The notes below the pieces were generated by a model. It was not told where the DNA came from, searched no databases, and saw only the letters and a program-made list of their open reading frames with translations. 64,000 bases of DNA from Prorocentrum cordatum (lineage: Eukaryota > Sar > Dinophyceae > Prorocentrales > Prorocentraceae). Made by a program: the position numbers and the translations under genes. The DNA lies in assembly GCA_963575745.1 (NCBI GenBank), contig CAUYUJ010020760.1, positions 266,731-330,730 of the forward strand. The letters run 5' to 3'. Every line of letters starts with the position of its first letter. The stretch's first letter is position 1. Shown here piece by piece: positions 54,820-64,000 of the stretch.

Positions 54820-54965
54820 CCTCTTGAGGCCATCGTCGGGATCTCTTGAGGCAACGTTTGACGGCCTCTTGGGCCTTATTGGGGCTCACCTTGGGCCCTC
54901 GTGGGGCTCTCTTCCCAGCCCTGGGTGCCCTTTTGGGCCCCCTTTGGGGGCCATCGATCCTCCAT
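54820..54965 (+). repeat. short CTTGGG island
   Basis: GCCTCTTGAGGCCATCG, GCCTCTTGGGCCTTATTGGG and CCTTGGGCCCTCG units, about 145 bp, directly upstream of a lone 147-bp half-unit. Confidence 0.6.
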
Positions 54966-55140
54966 GGTGTATTCATGCATTTTCGCACAGGGCTGGCTTG
55001 TTTGCTGAGGGCACCGTGCGTGTCTCGTGTTTTTTCTTTTGTTCCCTCATTCCTGTCATTGGGGCTTCTCCTAAAGATTTGGGCTTTGTTCCACCTGGGG
55101 CGGGCCCTGGGTATGATCGCCTCCCGCTGTCACATGCGTG
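54965..55140 (+). repeat. isolated 147-bp half-unit of the 51.5-53.3 kb tandem family
   Basis: CGCACAGGGCTGGCTTGTTT ... GTTCCCTCATTCCTGTCATT ... GGGGCGGGCCCTGGG matches the tandem units about 2 kb upstream in the same orientation. Confidence 0.75.
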
Positions 55141-55149
55141 CTCCTTCGA

Positions 55150-55330
55150 GAATGCCGCCAGCCCAGTGTGCTCGGGTTGGGGTCCGGGTGACGGTCAGGG
55201 TCAGGGTGCACGCTTCAATTTGTCAGTGTTCTGGGTTGGTAAAGGTTCGGGTTAAGGTGTCTGGATTGGGTTCAGGTGTTTGGGCTCTAACGGATGTAGG
55301 GGTCTGGAGCCGAGCCTCGGCCTTGGGCCT
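55150..55330 (+). repeat. GGGTT/GGGTCAGG-rich tract
   Basis: CGGGTTGGGGTCCGGGTG, GGTCAGGGTCAGGGTGC, GGTTCGGGTTAAGG: loosely telomere-like words without a fixed period. Confidence 0.5.
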
Positions 55331-55334
55331 GCAG

Positions 55335-55520
55335 GGCTCTGGAACTAGGGCCCGGGCCAAGGGCTCCGGATCCCACGCCCCGGGCCCCAGGCCCCGGATT
55401 CCGGGCTCCCGGGCTCCCGGGCTCCCGGTCCCGGGCCCCGGGCCCCGGGCCCCGGGCCCCGGGCCTCGCGAGCTCCGGGCCGCAGGGCCGACGGGCCCCG
55501 GGCCCCGCCCGGGCCCCGGC
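55335..55520. repeat. (GGGCCCC)n array, copy 2
   Basis: Same family and internal variant as 51325-51460, followed by CCTCCCTCC and (GGCGAC)n sequence to 55630. Confidence 0.95.
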
Positions 55521-55721
55521 GACTATTCCCCTTTACTTCCTCCCTCCACTCTCCTTCTCCTGCTCCTTCTCCTTCCCCACCCGCGACCGCGATGGCGACG
55601 GCGACGACGGCGCCGGAGACGACGTCGACGCCGGGATTGCGCCCCTGCGATGAGAGTGGGTGAAGATGCAGCTCATGAGGAAGTTGACTAGACATGTAGC
55701 GCACGCGCGTAGCGCGCGCGT

Positions 55722-55723
55722 AG

Positions 55724-55762
<39 letters not shown>

Positions 55763-55830
55763 TGCATACATTTAAATATTTATATATATGTATATATATG
55801 TATACATGTATATATATGTATGTAATTGTG
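55722..55830. repeat. (TA)n and TATATG microsatellite
   Basis: About 18 TA units, then TATATATGTATATATG, leading into TGTAAG and the TGTGCG array. AT-rich island in GC-rich DNA. Confidence 0.95.
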
Positions 55831-55839
55831 TGTAAGTGT

Positions 55840-56520
55840 GCATGTAAGTGTTTGTGAGTGTTTGTAAGTGTGTGTGTGTAAGTGTGTGTAAGTGTGTGTG
55901 GAAGTGTGTGTGGAAGCGTGTGTGTGTGTGTGTTGTGCGTGTGCGTGTGCGTTTACGTGCGCGTTTACGTGCGCGTGCGTGTGCGTGTGCGTGTGCGTGT
56001 GCGTGTGCGTGTGCGTGTGCGTGTGCGTGTGTGCGTGTGCGTGCGCGTGCGCGTGCGCGTGCGCGTGCGCGTGCGCGTGCGCGTGCGCGTTGCTTGTGCT
56101 TGTGCTTGTGCTTGTGATTGTGCTTGTGTTTGTGCTTGTGCTTGTGTTTGTGTTTGTGCTTGTGCTTGTGCTTGTGCTTGTGCTCGAGCTTGTGGTTGGG
56201 TTTTGGTTTGGGTTTGCGTTTGCGTTTGCGTTTGCGCTTGCACTTTGCGCTTGCGTGTGCGTGTGCGGTTGCGTTTGTGCTTGTGCTTGTGCGTGTGCTT
56301 GTGCTTGTGATTGTGCTTGTGCTCGTGTTTGTGTTTGTGTTTGTGTGTTGTACTTGTGTGTGTTAATGTTTGTGATTGTGTTTGTGCTTGTGGTTGTGCT
56401 TGTGCTTGTGTGCTTGTGTTTGTGCTTGTGCTTGTGTTTGTGTTTGTGATAATGATTGTGCTTCTGTGCTTCTGTGCGTGTGCGTGTGCGTGTGCGTGTG
56501 CGTGTGCGTGCGTGTGTAGG
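55840..56520 (+). repeat. TGTGCG / TGTGCT / TGCGTT compound array, about 680 bp
   Basis: Successive blocks: GTGTAAGTGT, (GTGTGC)n, (GCGTGC)n, (CTTGTG)n, (TTTGCG)n, (CTTGTG)n, (GTGTGC)n. The order is roughly mirror-like around 56220. Reverse frames read Thr/His/Gln/Asn repeats. Alternating purine-pyrimidine sequence could adopt Z-DNA. Confidence 0.95.
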
Positions 56521-56694
56521 GGTGTATTTGTGCGTGTGTGTGTGCATCCCCACGCGCGGGGCCGGGGCGCCCGGGGCCCGGGCCCCGACGGCGCACGGCG
56601 GACCCAGGGTGTTCGGGGACGCCCCGGCAAGGACCAAAAGACAGAGCACGAGGGACACAGACGGCATCCAAGCGGCCCAACAGGGCCCTTTTCT

Positions 56695-56830
56695 CCTTCC
56701 TCCTCCTCCTCCTCCTCCTCCTCCTCCAAACGGCCTCCAAACGGCCTCCACACGGCCCTTTTCTCCTTCCTCCTCCTCCTCCTCCTCCTTCTCATTCTTC
56801 CTCCTCCTCCTCCTCCTCCACAGGGCCCAG
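56695..56830 (+). repeat. (CTC)n blocks, duplicated
   Basis: CCTTTTCTCCTTCCTCCTCC occurs at about 56688 and 56757, each followed by CTC runs, with AAACGGCCTCCAAACGGCC between. Confidence 0.85.
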
Positions 56831-56869
56831 AGTCGCCGAGTTGCTCCGCTTCTCTTGTTTCTGAACTGG

Positions 56870-57300
56870 AAAGCGCCGAATACGGCCCGAAGACAGTTCA
56901 AGCAGCACCCAAGACGGCCCAAAAGGCGCCCAAGAGGACCTCCAACAGGGCCTGAAGAGGCAACAATGACCCCATTCTCTATTGAAAACGCCCAAGGCGG
57001 CCCACGAGGGTTCCGGCCCAAGAGGGCCCCAGGCAATCCCCCAAGAAACCCTAAGAAAACCCAAGAGGGCCCCAAGGGGGGGCCCAGAGAGGGTACCCGA
57101 ATCTACATTTCGAGCCTTCGGCCCCAAGGCGGAATGAACACTGCGTTTCAACAACAAAAAACCATAACGCACCCAGAAGGCCACCAGAGGCCTTCGAAAG
57201 AGCCCGAGTGGCCCCAAGAAGCCCCCAACAGGCCTCCAAGCTGCCTGCTCCAGGCCACCCCAAAAGACCTCCCCCAGAGGCCCACGGAGTTCCCCAAGAG
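56870..57300 (-). repeat. CCCAAG-rich island (reverse orientation)
   Basis: CCCAAGACGGCCCAAAAGG, CAAGAGGGCCCCAAGG and similar for about 430 bp. It ends with CCACCCCAAAAGACCTCCCC, a block that recurs at 59078. Confidence 0.7.
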
Positions 57301-57664
57301 CTACGCGGCTGGCGATGGTTAGAGAGGTTTGCTTGGTCGGGTAGACTTGTGCGCTCTCGCATGCTGACGTATGGCACAGGCAGGCGCAGCGTTGCCGTTT
57401 TCAAGGCCGAGGATGTTGGCGCATGGCGCAGGCAGGCCCAGTGTTTTGTTTTCAATCCCGAAGATCTCTCCATGACCAGCTGCCCTAATTAAATCGGCCG
57501 CCGTTTGCAGTGGTACGGTGCAATATCCTGCGCACTGCCACGGCAGCGAGGAACCACCTCTCGAGCGACTCTGCAGTTGCGTTTGGCTCCGTGAACACGA
57601 GCGCCGCGACCCAGCCAGACGCCGCGTAGACTTTATGCACTCACGCCCAGGCGGCCCCAACGCC

Positions 57665-58015
57665 CAGGTGTCTCTCTCGTTAACTTCTTCTGTCCCTCCT
57701 CTCTCTGCCGTTCTCTCCCTTCCCTCTCTCTCTCTCTCTCCTTCTCTCTCCTCTCCTTCGTGGCTCGGTCTCTCTTGTTGGTCTCTCACTCTCTCTCTCT
57801 CTCTCTCTCTCGCGGTATCTCGTTTCCTCTTTCTCTATCTCTATTCCCCCCGTGTTTTACACACCTCTCTCTCTCTCTCTCCTTCGTGCCTATCTCTCTC
57901 TCTCTCTCTCTTTCTCACTCTCCTTTTTCTCTCTTTCAATGTGTCTCTTTCACGCCATCGTAGTGTTGGCTCTCTGTCTCTCTCTCTCTCTTTCTCTCTC
58001 GGTGTCTCTCCTTCG
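57665..58015 (+). repeat. (TC)n microsatellite with breaks
   Basis: CTCTCTCTCT runs interrupted by CCTTCGTG and TTTCTC words. Reads Leu/Ser in + frames and Glu/Arg in - frames. Confidence 0.95.
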
Positions 58016-58079
58016 TTTTCCCCACCCGGCAAGTTGGGGGCTAGAGTGTAAGCACAAACCTTCTGCGCCTAAGAGCATG

Positions 58080-58290
58080 ACATAACAGAGCATGACAGCA
58101 TAGAGCAGGACGGAACGGAACATGCCAAACCATGACATACCATACCAGGACAGCACACAGCATAACATACCATGACATAACAGGACACGCCAGAACAGAG
58201 CATACCACAACCTAACATATTCTGCAGAGCATCACACACCATTTGTTTGACAGAAAGGAGTAGCACATACCAGAACATGACAGAGCAAGC
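58080..58290 (+). repeat. ACATGACATACC / AGCATAAC short tandem repeat
   Basis: About 20 degenerate 10-bp words (CATGACATAC, CAGGACAGCA, GAACAGAGCA). 58300-58790 contains no recognised gene. Confidence 0.8.
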
Positions 58291-58813
58291 CATGAGATAA
58301 ATTGACCGACATGAGCATTACATGTACGTTACAGACACGAGCATTGCGTACATCTGAATACATCGTGTTCTGTATAGAAGCTCTGTTTTGACAGATCGTG
58401 TTCCGTATGGATATTTATACCGTTCTCACCCGTACGTGGTCACCCAGGTCCATAATCGGTTAAGTTACGTGCATTTGGTGCGCCCATGCAGCGTAACTTA
58501 CCTCTCCACTGTACTTCTGTGTGCATTCTCAGCGCGCGTTTGGCGCGGTTCGCGGTTGGCGCGCGCTTGGCGCGTCGATTGTTTCGTTGTCTGCTAATTG
58601 ACTTTCCCCCTGGTTGTCAGAGGGTGCAGCAAAATTGTGGGCTATGTTGCGCCATGCTGAATTTTATAGTGGACTATTGTTGACCAAGTTGAACCCGTCC
58701 CTGCGAGAATCGTGGACGCTCCAGCCCCTCACGAGTGGTTTCCATGACCACGGGGAGACAGGGATGATGAAGAAGAGATTATGTTGGAAGAGGCGGCACC
58801 CTAAACTACCCCT

Positions 58814-58834
58814 GCCCAGAGGGCTGGTGGGATT
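58814..58834 (+). other. fourth copy of the island 3' hairpin module
   Basis: GCCCAGAGGGCTGGTGGGAT is nearly identical to 12028-12047 (GCCCTGAAGGGCTGGTGGGA) and related to 36279-36300 and 46803-46824. Upstream here there is no clear CTTGGG body. 58840-59700 holds no recognised gene. Confidence 0.5.
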
Positions 58835-59824
58835 TGTCGTTGTCGTGCTTGTCTCATTGATGGTTTGTTCATGCATCCGGCTGTCAAATGTTTGCCATCT
58901 TGGCGCCCATTTTGTTGTTGCCCGTCAGTGCAAGCCCGTCGCCTTGTTCCATCTCTGCACGAGGGTCACGACCCAGCACAGCCAACACACGTGTGTTTTT
59001 GGACGAAAGAAGGGAGTCAGTGGTAGCATTCCATGGGGGACATCTACGGGCTTGTTGAGGTGGGCGTTTCAGCTACCCCAAAAGACCTCCCCCACAGGCC
59101 CAAGGAGTTCCAGGAGAGACATTCGGTCGCTCCCTGGAGGTCGGGATGCTGGGGCGTGGTGAGGGCGTGCTTGAATGACTCTGGCTGTGTCCTTCTTAGT
59201 TTCAACGCACGCAGGAGGTTCTACATAACTTAGATGCAGCGCCCCATGACTTATATCATACTTCAGCAGGTTGTACTATACGTTGTGCACCTTCGTGGCA
59301 GTGGCTGGGTCTCGATCTAAGAGCGAGGGTGGCATCTTTTGGCCAGTGGGGCTGAGCAGGCGTCGGATGATCTCAGAGCTCCACGAGACGACTTGGCGCC
59401 AGTGTCTTTCGGTGAGGGTGAGCCCCGTGCAGCGGAGACGCCAGAAGTCGGAGAGCCACGAGTCGAACAGAGAAACCTGAATACTGACATGCAGATGATG
59501 AATATATTTGGAAATGTCAAGGACGGAGTGTGAAACAAACGAAGCGAATAGAGAACGACGTGCATGTTTGTTGACGATCTATGTGGGGCGATTCGTCGCT
59601 CGTTCTCGCCTTGACAGGCACATGTGCGGTCAGTCGGTTGTCTTCGGGCGCCTTGACCCCGTTAACGTTGACCTTGCTAACAAGGTCGTCTCGTATCGAT
59701 CCCCAGGAGAAATGTGAATCCGCGCGCCAGGGAATGGATTCCAGCACCGATCCAAGCAACCCGCGCGGACCTCCGAAAGTTTGTTTGGGCGTGTACACAT
59801 ATCAGCGGCGAAATCCGAACCCCA

Positions 59825-59910
59825 CCTTTGCCTATCAACGATTCAGGCCACTCGATGGGCGGTACCTTCGCCGATCAACGATTCAGGCAATTCGATGTGC
59901 GGCTCGGATA
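59825..59910 (+). repeat. about 47-bp direct duplication
   Basis: ATCAACGATTCAGGCCACTCGATG at 59838 and ATCAACGATTCAGGCAATTCGATG at 59875 (longest shared block CAACGATTCAGGC). Local only. 59910-60600 holds no recognised gene; a 359-codon reverse ORF across it lacks any family signal. Confidence 0.75.
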
Positions 59911-60619
59911 CGTTGGGAATTCGTCGAATACGCTGGTGTGGGTAGGATTCTGATGTCGCCGCGTACACACCAGCGGCGAGCGAGGGAGAGATGGGCCTCG
60001 TTCCTTATGAGGGCTTCTTCGGTGAACGCCCCGACGGTACCGAGAGATCCGACGCTCCAAAAATGTTGATGCGGGCGGTTGTTGGTCGTGTTCGGCCTCC
60101 TGGGTCCCTCGCCAGGCCTCGGGACTGTCAAGAAAGAACTCAGAACGAAACACCGTTCCCTGGGAAGTGGTCCAGACCTCCGGGGCCAACGCATCAACAA
60201 ATATGGAGCAGCCGGGTGTCTGGGTAAACGCCAGTCGTTGAAAGTAGGCACTTTCTTTGGATCCCAGATCCCAATCTGCTCTAGCCACCTACCTACTTCA
60301 AGAGTCGAGCGGTTCTCCCACTTCCTCCCATTCAGGGGGCGGGCGGAAGCTCCATGTATTGCCAACGCCGTTCTGTCAATGTTTCTGGCCACTTCTTGCA
60401 ACCGACGGGCACATGTAACCCCTGAGGGTCTTCGATACCCCCCTGGGCATGCTACAACTAGGGAGTGTATATTCCCCGCCGAGAGTTTAGGGGGGGTCCA
60501 TAACATGAAAGACCCTTCGCGGTCATCCAGGGGCTCCGATGGTCCATGTCTTCGGCGAGGCTCCCAGGCGTATGCGTGGACTGCCCGCTCAGGGCCACTC
60601 GCCCCCATGGCCGCCGCCG

Positions 60620-60775
60620 ATGCCCTGCGCTGCCCCGCGAGGGCATCGTGTCCAACGGGGACGCCACCGGGCCGAAGGAGCGCGCCGTGCTGGCGCGGCA
60701 GCTGGGCCACGACGGCGCCGAGTTCACGAGCTGGCGGGGCGTCCCGCTCGCGCTGGCTCCCCAGATCTCCGACGA
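60620..60775 (+). CDS. possible small exon, unknown product
   Basis: One frame reads ALPREGIVSNGDATGPKERA, VLARQLGHDGAEFTSWRGVP, LALAPQISDDM, which is balanced, protein-like sequence and unlike its surroundings. It is followed by C|GTTTGT and then the ACATGC array, so it could end at a GT donor with a microsatellite-filled intron. It is preceded by several AG candidates. No partner exon was found. Confidence 0.25.
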
Positions 60776-60784
60776 TATGCGTTT

Positions 60785-60970
60785 GTACATACACATGCAC
60801 ATGCACATGCACATGCACATGCACATGCTCATGCACATACACATACACATACACATACATACACGTACGTACGTACGTACGTACGTACGTACGTGCATAC
60901 ATACATACATACATACATACATACATACATACATACATACATACATACATACATACATACATACATACGT
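60785..60970. repeat. (ACATGC)n-(ACAT)n-(ACGT)n-(ACAT)n compound microsatellite
   Basis: ACATGC x8, ACACAT x4, (TACG)n from 60862 to 60890, then about 18 CATA units to 60967. The ACGT section is self-complementary. Confidence 0.95.
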
Positions 60971-61315
60971 TCTGGGCGCTTCTCCTCGAATGCGGCCTCA
61001 GGTCCCGTCAACGTCGGTTGGCGTCTGTCGGCGTCGGCTCGCAGGAGCCAGCGAGAGGACGTGGGAGATCCTCATGAGTTGCCACAGGCGAGGCAGCCGT
61101 CAGGGGCAGCCATAGGTTCAAGGATAGAGGTTCCCCGATCTCCGACGATACTGTTTGCTCAATCTGGGCGTGTTTTGCCTCGAGCTCGGCCTCTGGGGCC
61201 CCTGAATGGGCCCCGGGTCCATCAGAAATGCACCCGAGGGGGAGAATATCCCCCAGCGAAGCGGTCGGGATCTCTGGGGCCCCCGGGTGAAAGGATCATG
61301 TCGGCGGGTGCCAAG

Positions 61316-61430
61316 GTCGTCGTCTTTCGTCGTGGCCGTCGTCGCCGTCGTCGTCGTCGTCGTGGCCGTCGTCGTCGCGTCGTCGTCGCCATTGTCGCCG
61401 TCGTCACCGCCGTCGTCGCCGTCGCTTTGG
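61316..61430 (+). repeat. (GTC)n-rich tract
   Basis: GTCGTCGTCGTGGCCGTCG blocks with interruptions, related in composition to the 26.9-28.1 kb array. 60970-61660 otherwise shows nothing I can name. Confidence 0.8.
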
Positions 61431-61665
61431 AGGTCTGCGGTCGCTTCTGGGGGGTCCGCGTCGCCACGGCCGGGCGCAGCTCGAGAAGCCGGGCCTCGGG
61501 GAGGGGTCCGCAGACTTCTTTGGGTGGAGTCTTGGGCGCCGTAACCCTTTCGACTGAAGTCGAACTCGCGGCGAAGGCTACATATGATCAGCCAAGCGTG
61601 AATGCCTCCAGTCACTACGCCGCTGTCTGTGTTCCATAGCCTTTGGCTTCAGTTTTTCTGGGTGT

Positions 61666-62052
61666 ATGCTCGACCCAGACCTCCAGGCCCTGTACGCTGC
61701 CGCGATAGCAGGGCTGCCGGGCTGGGCTGCCCTCGTCTGGCAGGCCGTGCGAGGGCCTGGACAGTCCGCCTCTTCTGAGGGCGGAGGAGGCTATCCAGGA
61801 CACGAGGAGGAGTGTCCAGAGGTGATCTGCGAGTGCCCTGAGGTGGTCTGCCCGAGGCCCGAGTGCCCCGAGACCGACTGCCCGATCGTGGAGTGTCCGT
61901 CGGTCCCCGACTTCAGGGAAGTGTACCCCTTGCTGGAGGAGGGCATCTTCGCCATCCTCTTCCTGCCGCTGCTGGTTGCCACAGCCGCGGGAGTGCTGCT
62001 GGGGTGCTGGTGTGCCAAGAGGACGCGGAGCCAGAGAGGTGCGAACGGTTAG
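61666..62052 (+). CDS. retroelement ORF 1: small Cys-rich single-pass membrane-like protein
   Basis: 128 codons from ATG 61666 to TAG 62052. The N end (MLDPDLQALYAAAIAGLPGW) is amphipathic. Residues 48-77 are a Cys-rich acidic repeat (ECPEVICECPEVVCPRPECP) with C every 4-6 residues, suggestive of metal binding or disulfides. Residues 92-115 (GIFAILFLPLLVATAAGVLL) form one clear transmembrane helix, followed by a basic CAKRTRSQR stop-transfer end. It sits 107 bp before the next ORF on the same strand. I recall short Cys-rich/TM ORFs at the 5' side of unnamed dinoflagellate retroelements, but I cannot name the family. Confidence 0.55.
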   Translation: MLDPDLQALYAAAIAGLPGWAALVWQAVRGPGQSASSEGGGGYPGHEEECPEVICECPEVVCPRPECPETDCPIVECPSVPDFREVYPLLEEGIFAILFLPLLVATAAGVLLGCWCAKRTRSQRGANG

Positions 62053-62159
62053 CACGTCAGCCCGTCCGAGTCGGACGAGAAGCGGCGGCAGCTCGCCGCT
62101 GAGCAGGTGGCGGCCGTGCGCGCCCGTCGAGAGTCTGGGCGCCACACACATCAGTGAGT

Positions 62160-63326
62160 ATGGCAGCCAGGGGAGACTATATCCTCATCAAGTACAACGG
62201 GGTAGACGAGGACTTTTATCATGAGACCTTGATCACGGGGGTCATTTCAGAGGATCCCACTGAGGTTACCCTGTACACCGCCGATCAGGATCACTATCAG
62301 TTCAACATAGCGCCTGGGGATGATGTAGAGGCGGTGTATTGGATCGGGCTGCCAGGAGGTCGCCCCGCTCACGTGCCTGAGAATCAGATCTATCGGTTCC
62401 GCCACAACGTGCCGCCCAATGAGCGCCAGAGACTCTTCGCGGAGGCGCAGGGCATGCTGGGAGCAGCGCCGGCGCCTCCACCCGCCCCTCTGGCGGCCCC
62501 GATGCGGAACGTGCAGAGGCAGGGTCTAGGCCGTCCCGCCGGAGCGGCCGCCAGACGCGCCGAGCCCGGCCGCGTGTGGGTCTTCGCCGAGGACCATGGC
62601 CGCCACCAGAAGGGCGACAGCGTGGAGGAGCTCCCCGCGGGGTCAGTGGTGCTGGGAGAGAGGGCGGTCGTCCCCATGGCGGACGGCAGCACGGCGTTCT
62701 TGCAGATGATCCCCCAGGACGGCATTGATGAGTTCAAGATGGACGATCTCAGGGTGATGCCCGTGAAGTTCGACGGCATGGGGCGGCGCAGGAGGCTCTT
62801 CCAGGATGGCGTCGCCAGCTTCGTGCCCGACGAGCCCGAAGGGGGCTTGGGGCTTGAGGGCCCCCGCACAGTGTCCTGGAGATGCCAGACCTACGTCGAG
62901 AGGTCCCAGACGCCGGTGTCTCAGCATGCGTCGTGGAGGGCGACATCTGGAGTCTCGAGCGGGGACCGTAGCGTCTTCGAGCATGAGGTGCTCTCCGAGG
63001 TGCTCGAGAGCATGGTGTGCACGGACCAGCTGCACGCCCCCGCGCTGCGCAGTGCGGAGCTCGTCTGCAGGAGGCTCCAGCTGATCGAGAGCGCCCACTC
63101 CCTGAACCCGTCGGCTCCCGACTACTCGGCCGCCGACCAGCACATGGGATGGGGCCCCCGCCGTCAGGGCATGATGGTGGCCCCGCTGCTCCAGCAGCAC
63201 GTGGCGACGGCCCTCCGCGACGAGCACCAGGTGGCCAAAGAGCAGAGGAAGGCTCGGGAGGAGCGTCGCCTGGGCCGCCAGAACAACAAGAACCACAAGG
63301 ACAAGGCCCCAGAGGGCCAGGGGTGA
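62160..63326 (+). CDS. retroelement ORF 2: unnamed gag-position protein
   Basis: 388 codons. The only ATG consistent with the frame near its start is 62160 (MAARGDYILIKYNGVDEDFY); the frame itself opens slightly earlier without ATG. Residues 1-60 look like a small beta-rich (SH3/Tudor-like) domain. A Pro/Ala linker follows, then RVWVFAEDHGRHQKGDSVEE (a second similar beta module), and a helical C-terminal half with HEVLSEVLESMVCTDQLHAP, RSAELVCRRLQLIESAHSLN and DYSAADQHMGWGPRRQGMMV. A Lys/Arg/Asn-rich tail (REERRLGRQNNKNHKDKAPE) would bind nucleic acid. The stop codon overlaps the next ATG (TGATG, 63324-63328). The frame is fully open with no defects. Confidence 0.65.
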   Translation: MAARGDYILIKYNGVDEDFYHETLITGVISEDPTEVTLYTADQDHYQFNIAPGDDVEAVYWIGLPGGRPAHVPENQIYRFRHNVPPNERQRLFAEAQGMLGAAPAPPPAPLAAPMRNVQRQGLGRPAGAAARRAEPGRVWVFAEDHGRHQKGDSVEELPAGSVVLGERAVVPMADGSTAFLQMIPQDGIDEFKMDDLRVMPVKFDGMGRRRRLFQDGVASFVPDEPEGGLGLEGPRTVSWRCQTYVERSQTPVSQHASWRATSGVSSGDRSVFEHEVLSEVLESMVCTDQLHAPALRSAELVCRRLQLIESAHSLNPSAPDYSAADQHMGWGPRRQGMMVAPLLQQHVATALRDEHQVAKEQRKAREERRLGRQNNKNHKDKAPEGQG

Positions 63327-64000
63327 TGCGGCCCCCTCCGAGGGGCGACGGACCTAGCCCCTCGGCAGTGACACACCCAGGAGGTCCACAACTTTTTCCG
63401 CTCCCTCATGTTGTTGAGCAGTCGGCTACAGAGGGGCATCCCTCACGCTCGGTGCGAAGACGCCTGGCGAGGAGGAGGTTTTTGGACAGGGCTACCAACT
63501 CTGTCATCAGTTCCTTGAATGAGATGCAGGGCTGCGCCGGGGTGCACGACGGAACCCCCGCGATGGGCCAGATGCTGTCTCAGGATGCGATACGCTGTGA
63601 CGTCGCGTCCACTCCGCCATCCCCGACCTTGTACACCAGACACGGGGCCGTCCGCGAGCTCTTGTCAGGCATCGTTGACTATGCAGGCAGCGATTGCAGC
63701 ACCACGGTTCGTCCCTATCGGCGGGATCAGGTTTCTCTTCCAGATCCCGGGAGGCCCTCGGCGGATTTGCTGTCTACCCTCCCGGAGCCTGACCAGGATT
63801 TGCTGAAGTCATGGGATACTCATATGCTTGCTGACCCTGCTGATGTGGGGTTCTATCGAGAGTCGGGACATCAGTTTAGGTTGTACTTCGACGAGATTTT
63901 TAAAGCGCAGCGAGGTGTCTACGTTGAGTTTTTGAAAGACCTTAGCGACGCCAAGATGATTGGTTGGACAGAGAAGCCTCTGAGCCTGGTGACCCCTTTC
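63326..64000 (+). CDS. retroelement ORF 3: reverse-transcriptase-like polyprotein, 5' part
   Basis: Opens at ATG 63326, whose A is the last base of the ORF 2 stop, and stays open for 225 codons to the window edge. The N-terminal 60 residues are Pro/Arg-rich (MRPPPRGDGPSPSAVTHPGG), then RSVRRRLARRRFLDRATNSV. The end reads FYRESGHQFRLYFDEIFKAQ, RGVYVEFLKDLSDAKMIGWT, EKPLSLVTPF. That last stretch has the texture of the region just before the first RT palm strands; the catalytic YxDD box would lie beyond 64000. Because it is cut, RT identity is by position and resemblance, not by catalytic residues. Confidence 0.6.
   Translation, partial: MRPPPRGDGPSPSAVTHPGGPQLFPLPHVVEQSATEGHPSRSVRRRLARRRFLDRATNSVISSLNEMQGCAGVHDGTPAMGQMLSQDAIRCDVASTPPSPTLYTRHGAVRELLSGIVDYAGSDCSTTVRPYRRDQVSLPDPGRPSADLLSTLPEPDQDLLKSWDTHMLADPADVGFYRESGHQFRLYFDEIFKAQRGVYVEFLKDLSDAKMIGWTEKPLSLVTPF

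Noticed and set aside
55780-57075. 431-codon reverse ORF rich in Thr/His/Gln/Asn
   Set aside because: Product of the TGTGCG/CTTGTG compound repeat.
59883-60962. 359-codon reverse ORF
   Set aside because: Begins inside an ACAT microsatellite and shows no recognisable domain or consistent composition; the opposite strand has a better small exon candidate at 60620.

Overview
The window is nuclear DNA from a dinoflagellate. The strongest evidence is at 2797-2818, which carries the 22-nt dinoflagellate trans-splicing leader in full, fossilised in genomic DNA about 70 bp upstream of a transporter-like open frame. High GC, very sparse coding DNA, introns with GC as well as GT donors, and long satellite and microsatellite arrays fit the same lineage. 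A Prorocentrum-like species is a guess; the sequence does not fix the genus. Well under a quarter of the window looks protein-coding.

Layout. 1-2.8 kb: purine/pyrimidine-rich DNA, a CTTGGG-rich island and an 83-bp tandem repeat. 2.8-4.3 kb: a leader-tagged triose-phosphate/nucleotide-sugar-type transporter retrocopy broken by one frameshift. 4.3-8.9 kb: repeats. 8.9-16.9 kb: a decayed two-gene element. Gene A resembles a transposase in several conserved blocks and is split by a nonsense codon, frameshifts and an intron-like island. Gene B is nearly intact, with one GT-AG intron. 17-25.6 kb: repeats, including a 105-bp satellite composite and a 53-bp satellite element. 25.8-26.6 kb: an intact gene with a probable HU-like DNA-binding domain. 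26.9-33.4 kb: a TCG array, a second copy of the 105-bp composite, and an inverted second copy of the 53-bp element. 34.0-34.9 kb: a broken coiled-coil ORF. 36.4-50.2 kb: what I read as one split gene, with zinc-finger-like Cys pairs at the N end and a long helical body. It has at least six coding blocks, and its introns are filled with satellites or pyrimidine tracts. 50.2-61.6 kb: nearly all repeats, including a 147/295-bp tandem family, GAY, TGTGCG, TC and ACAT arrays. 61.67-64.0 kb: a retroelement with three ORFs. The third opens at a TGATG stop-start overlap, looks like the N-terminal side of a reverse transcriptase, and is cut by the window edge.

How the parts relate. The window shows several routes of genome growth: mRNA-derived retrocopying (leader relic), DNA- and RNA-type mobile elements, local satellite expansion, and intron-like islands inside coding sequence. 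The islands share a GC-type 5' end (AG|GCGAGTTG or close) and, in several cases, a short 3' hairpin module. Two unrelated islands begin with the same donor-like sequence, which makes introner-like behaviour the most interesting hypothesis here. Three intron calls keep the reading frame across the junction (15619-15826, 47121-47708, 48975-49874). No rRNA, tRNA, SL-RNA gene, CRISPR or known toxin gene was seen.
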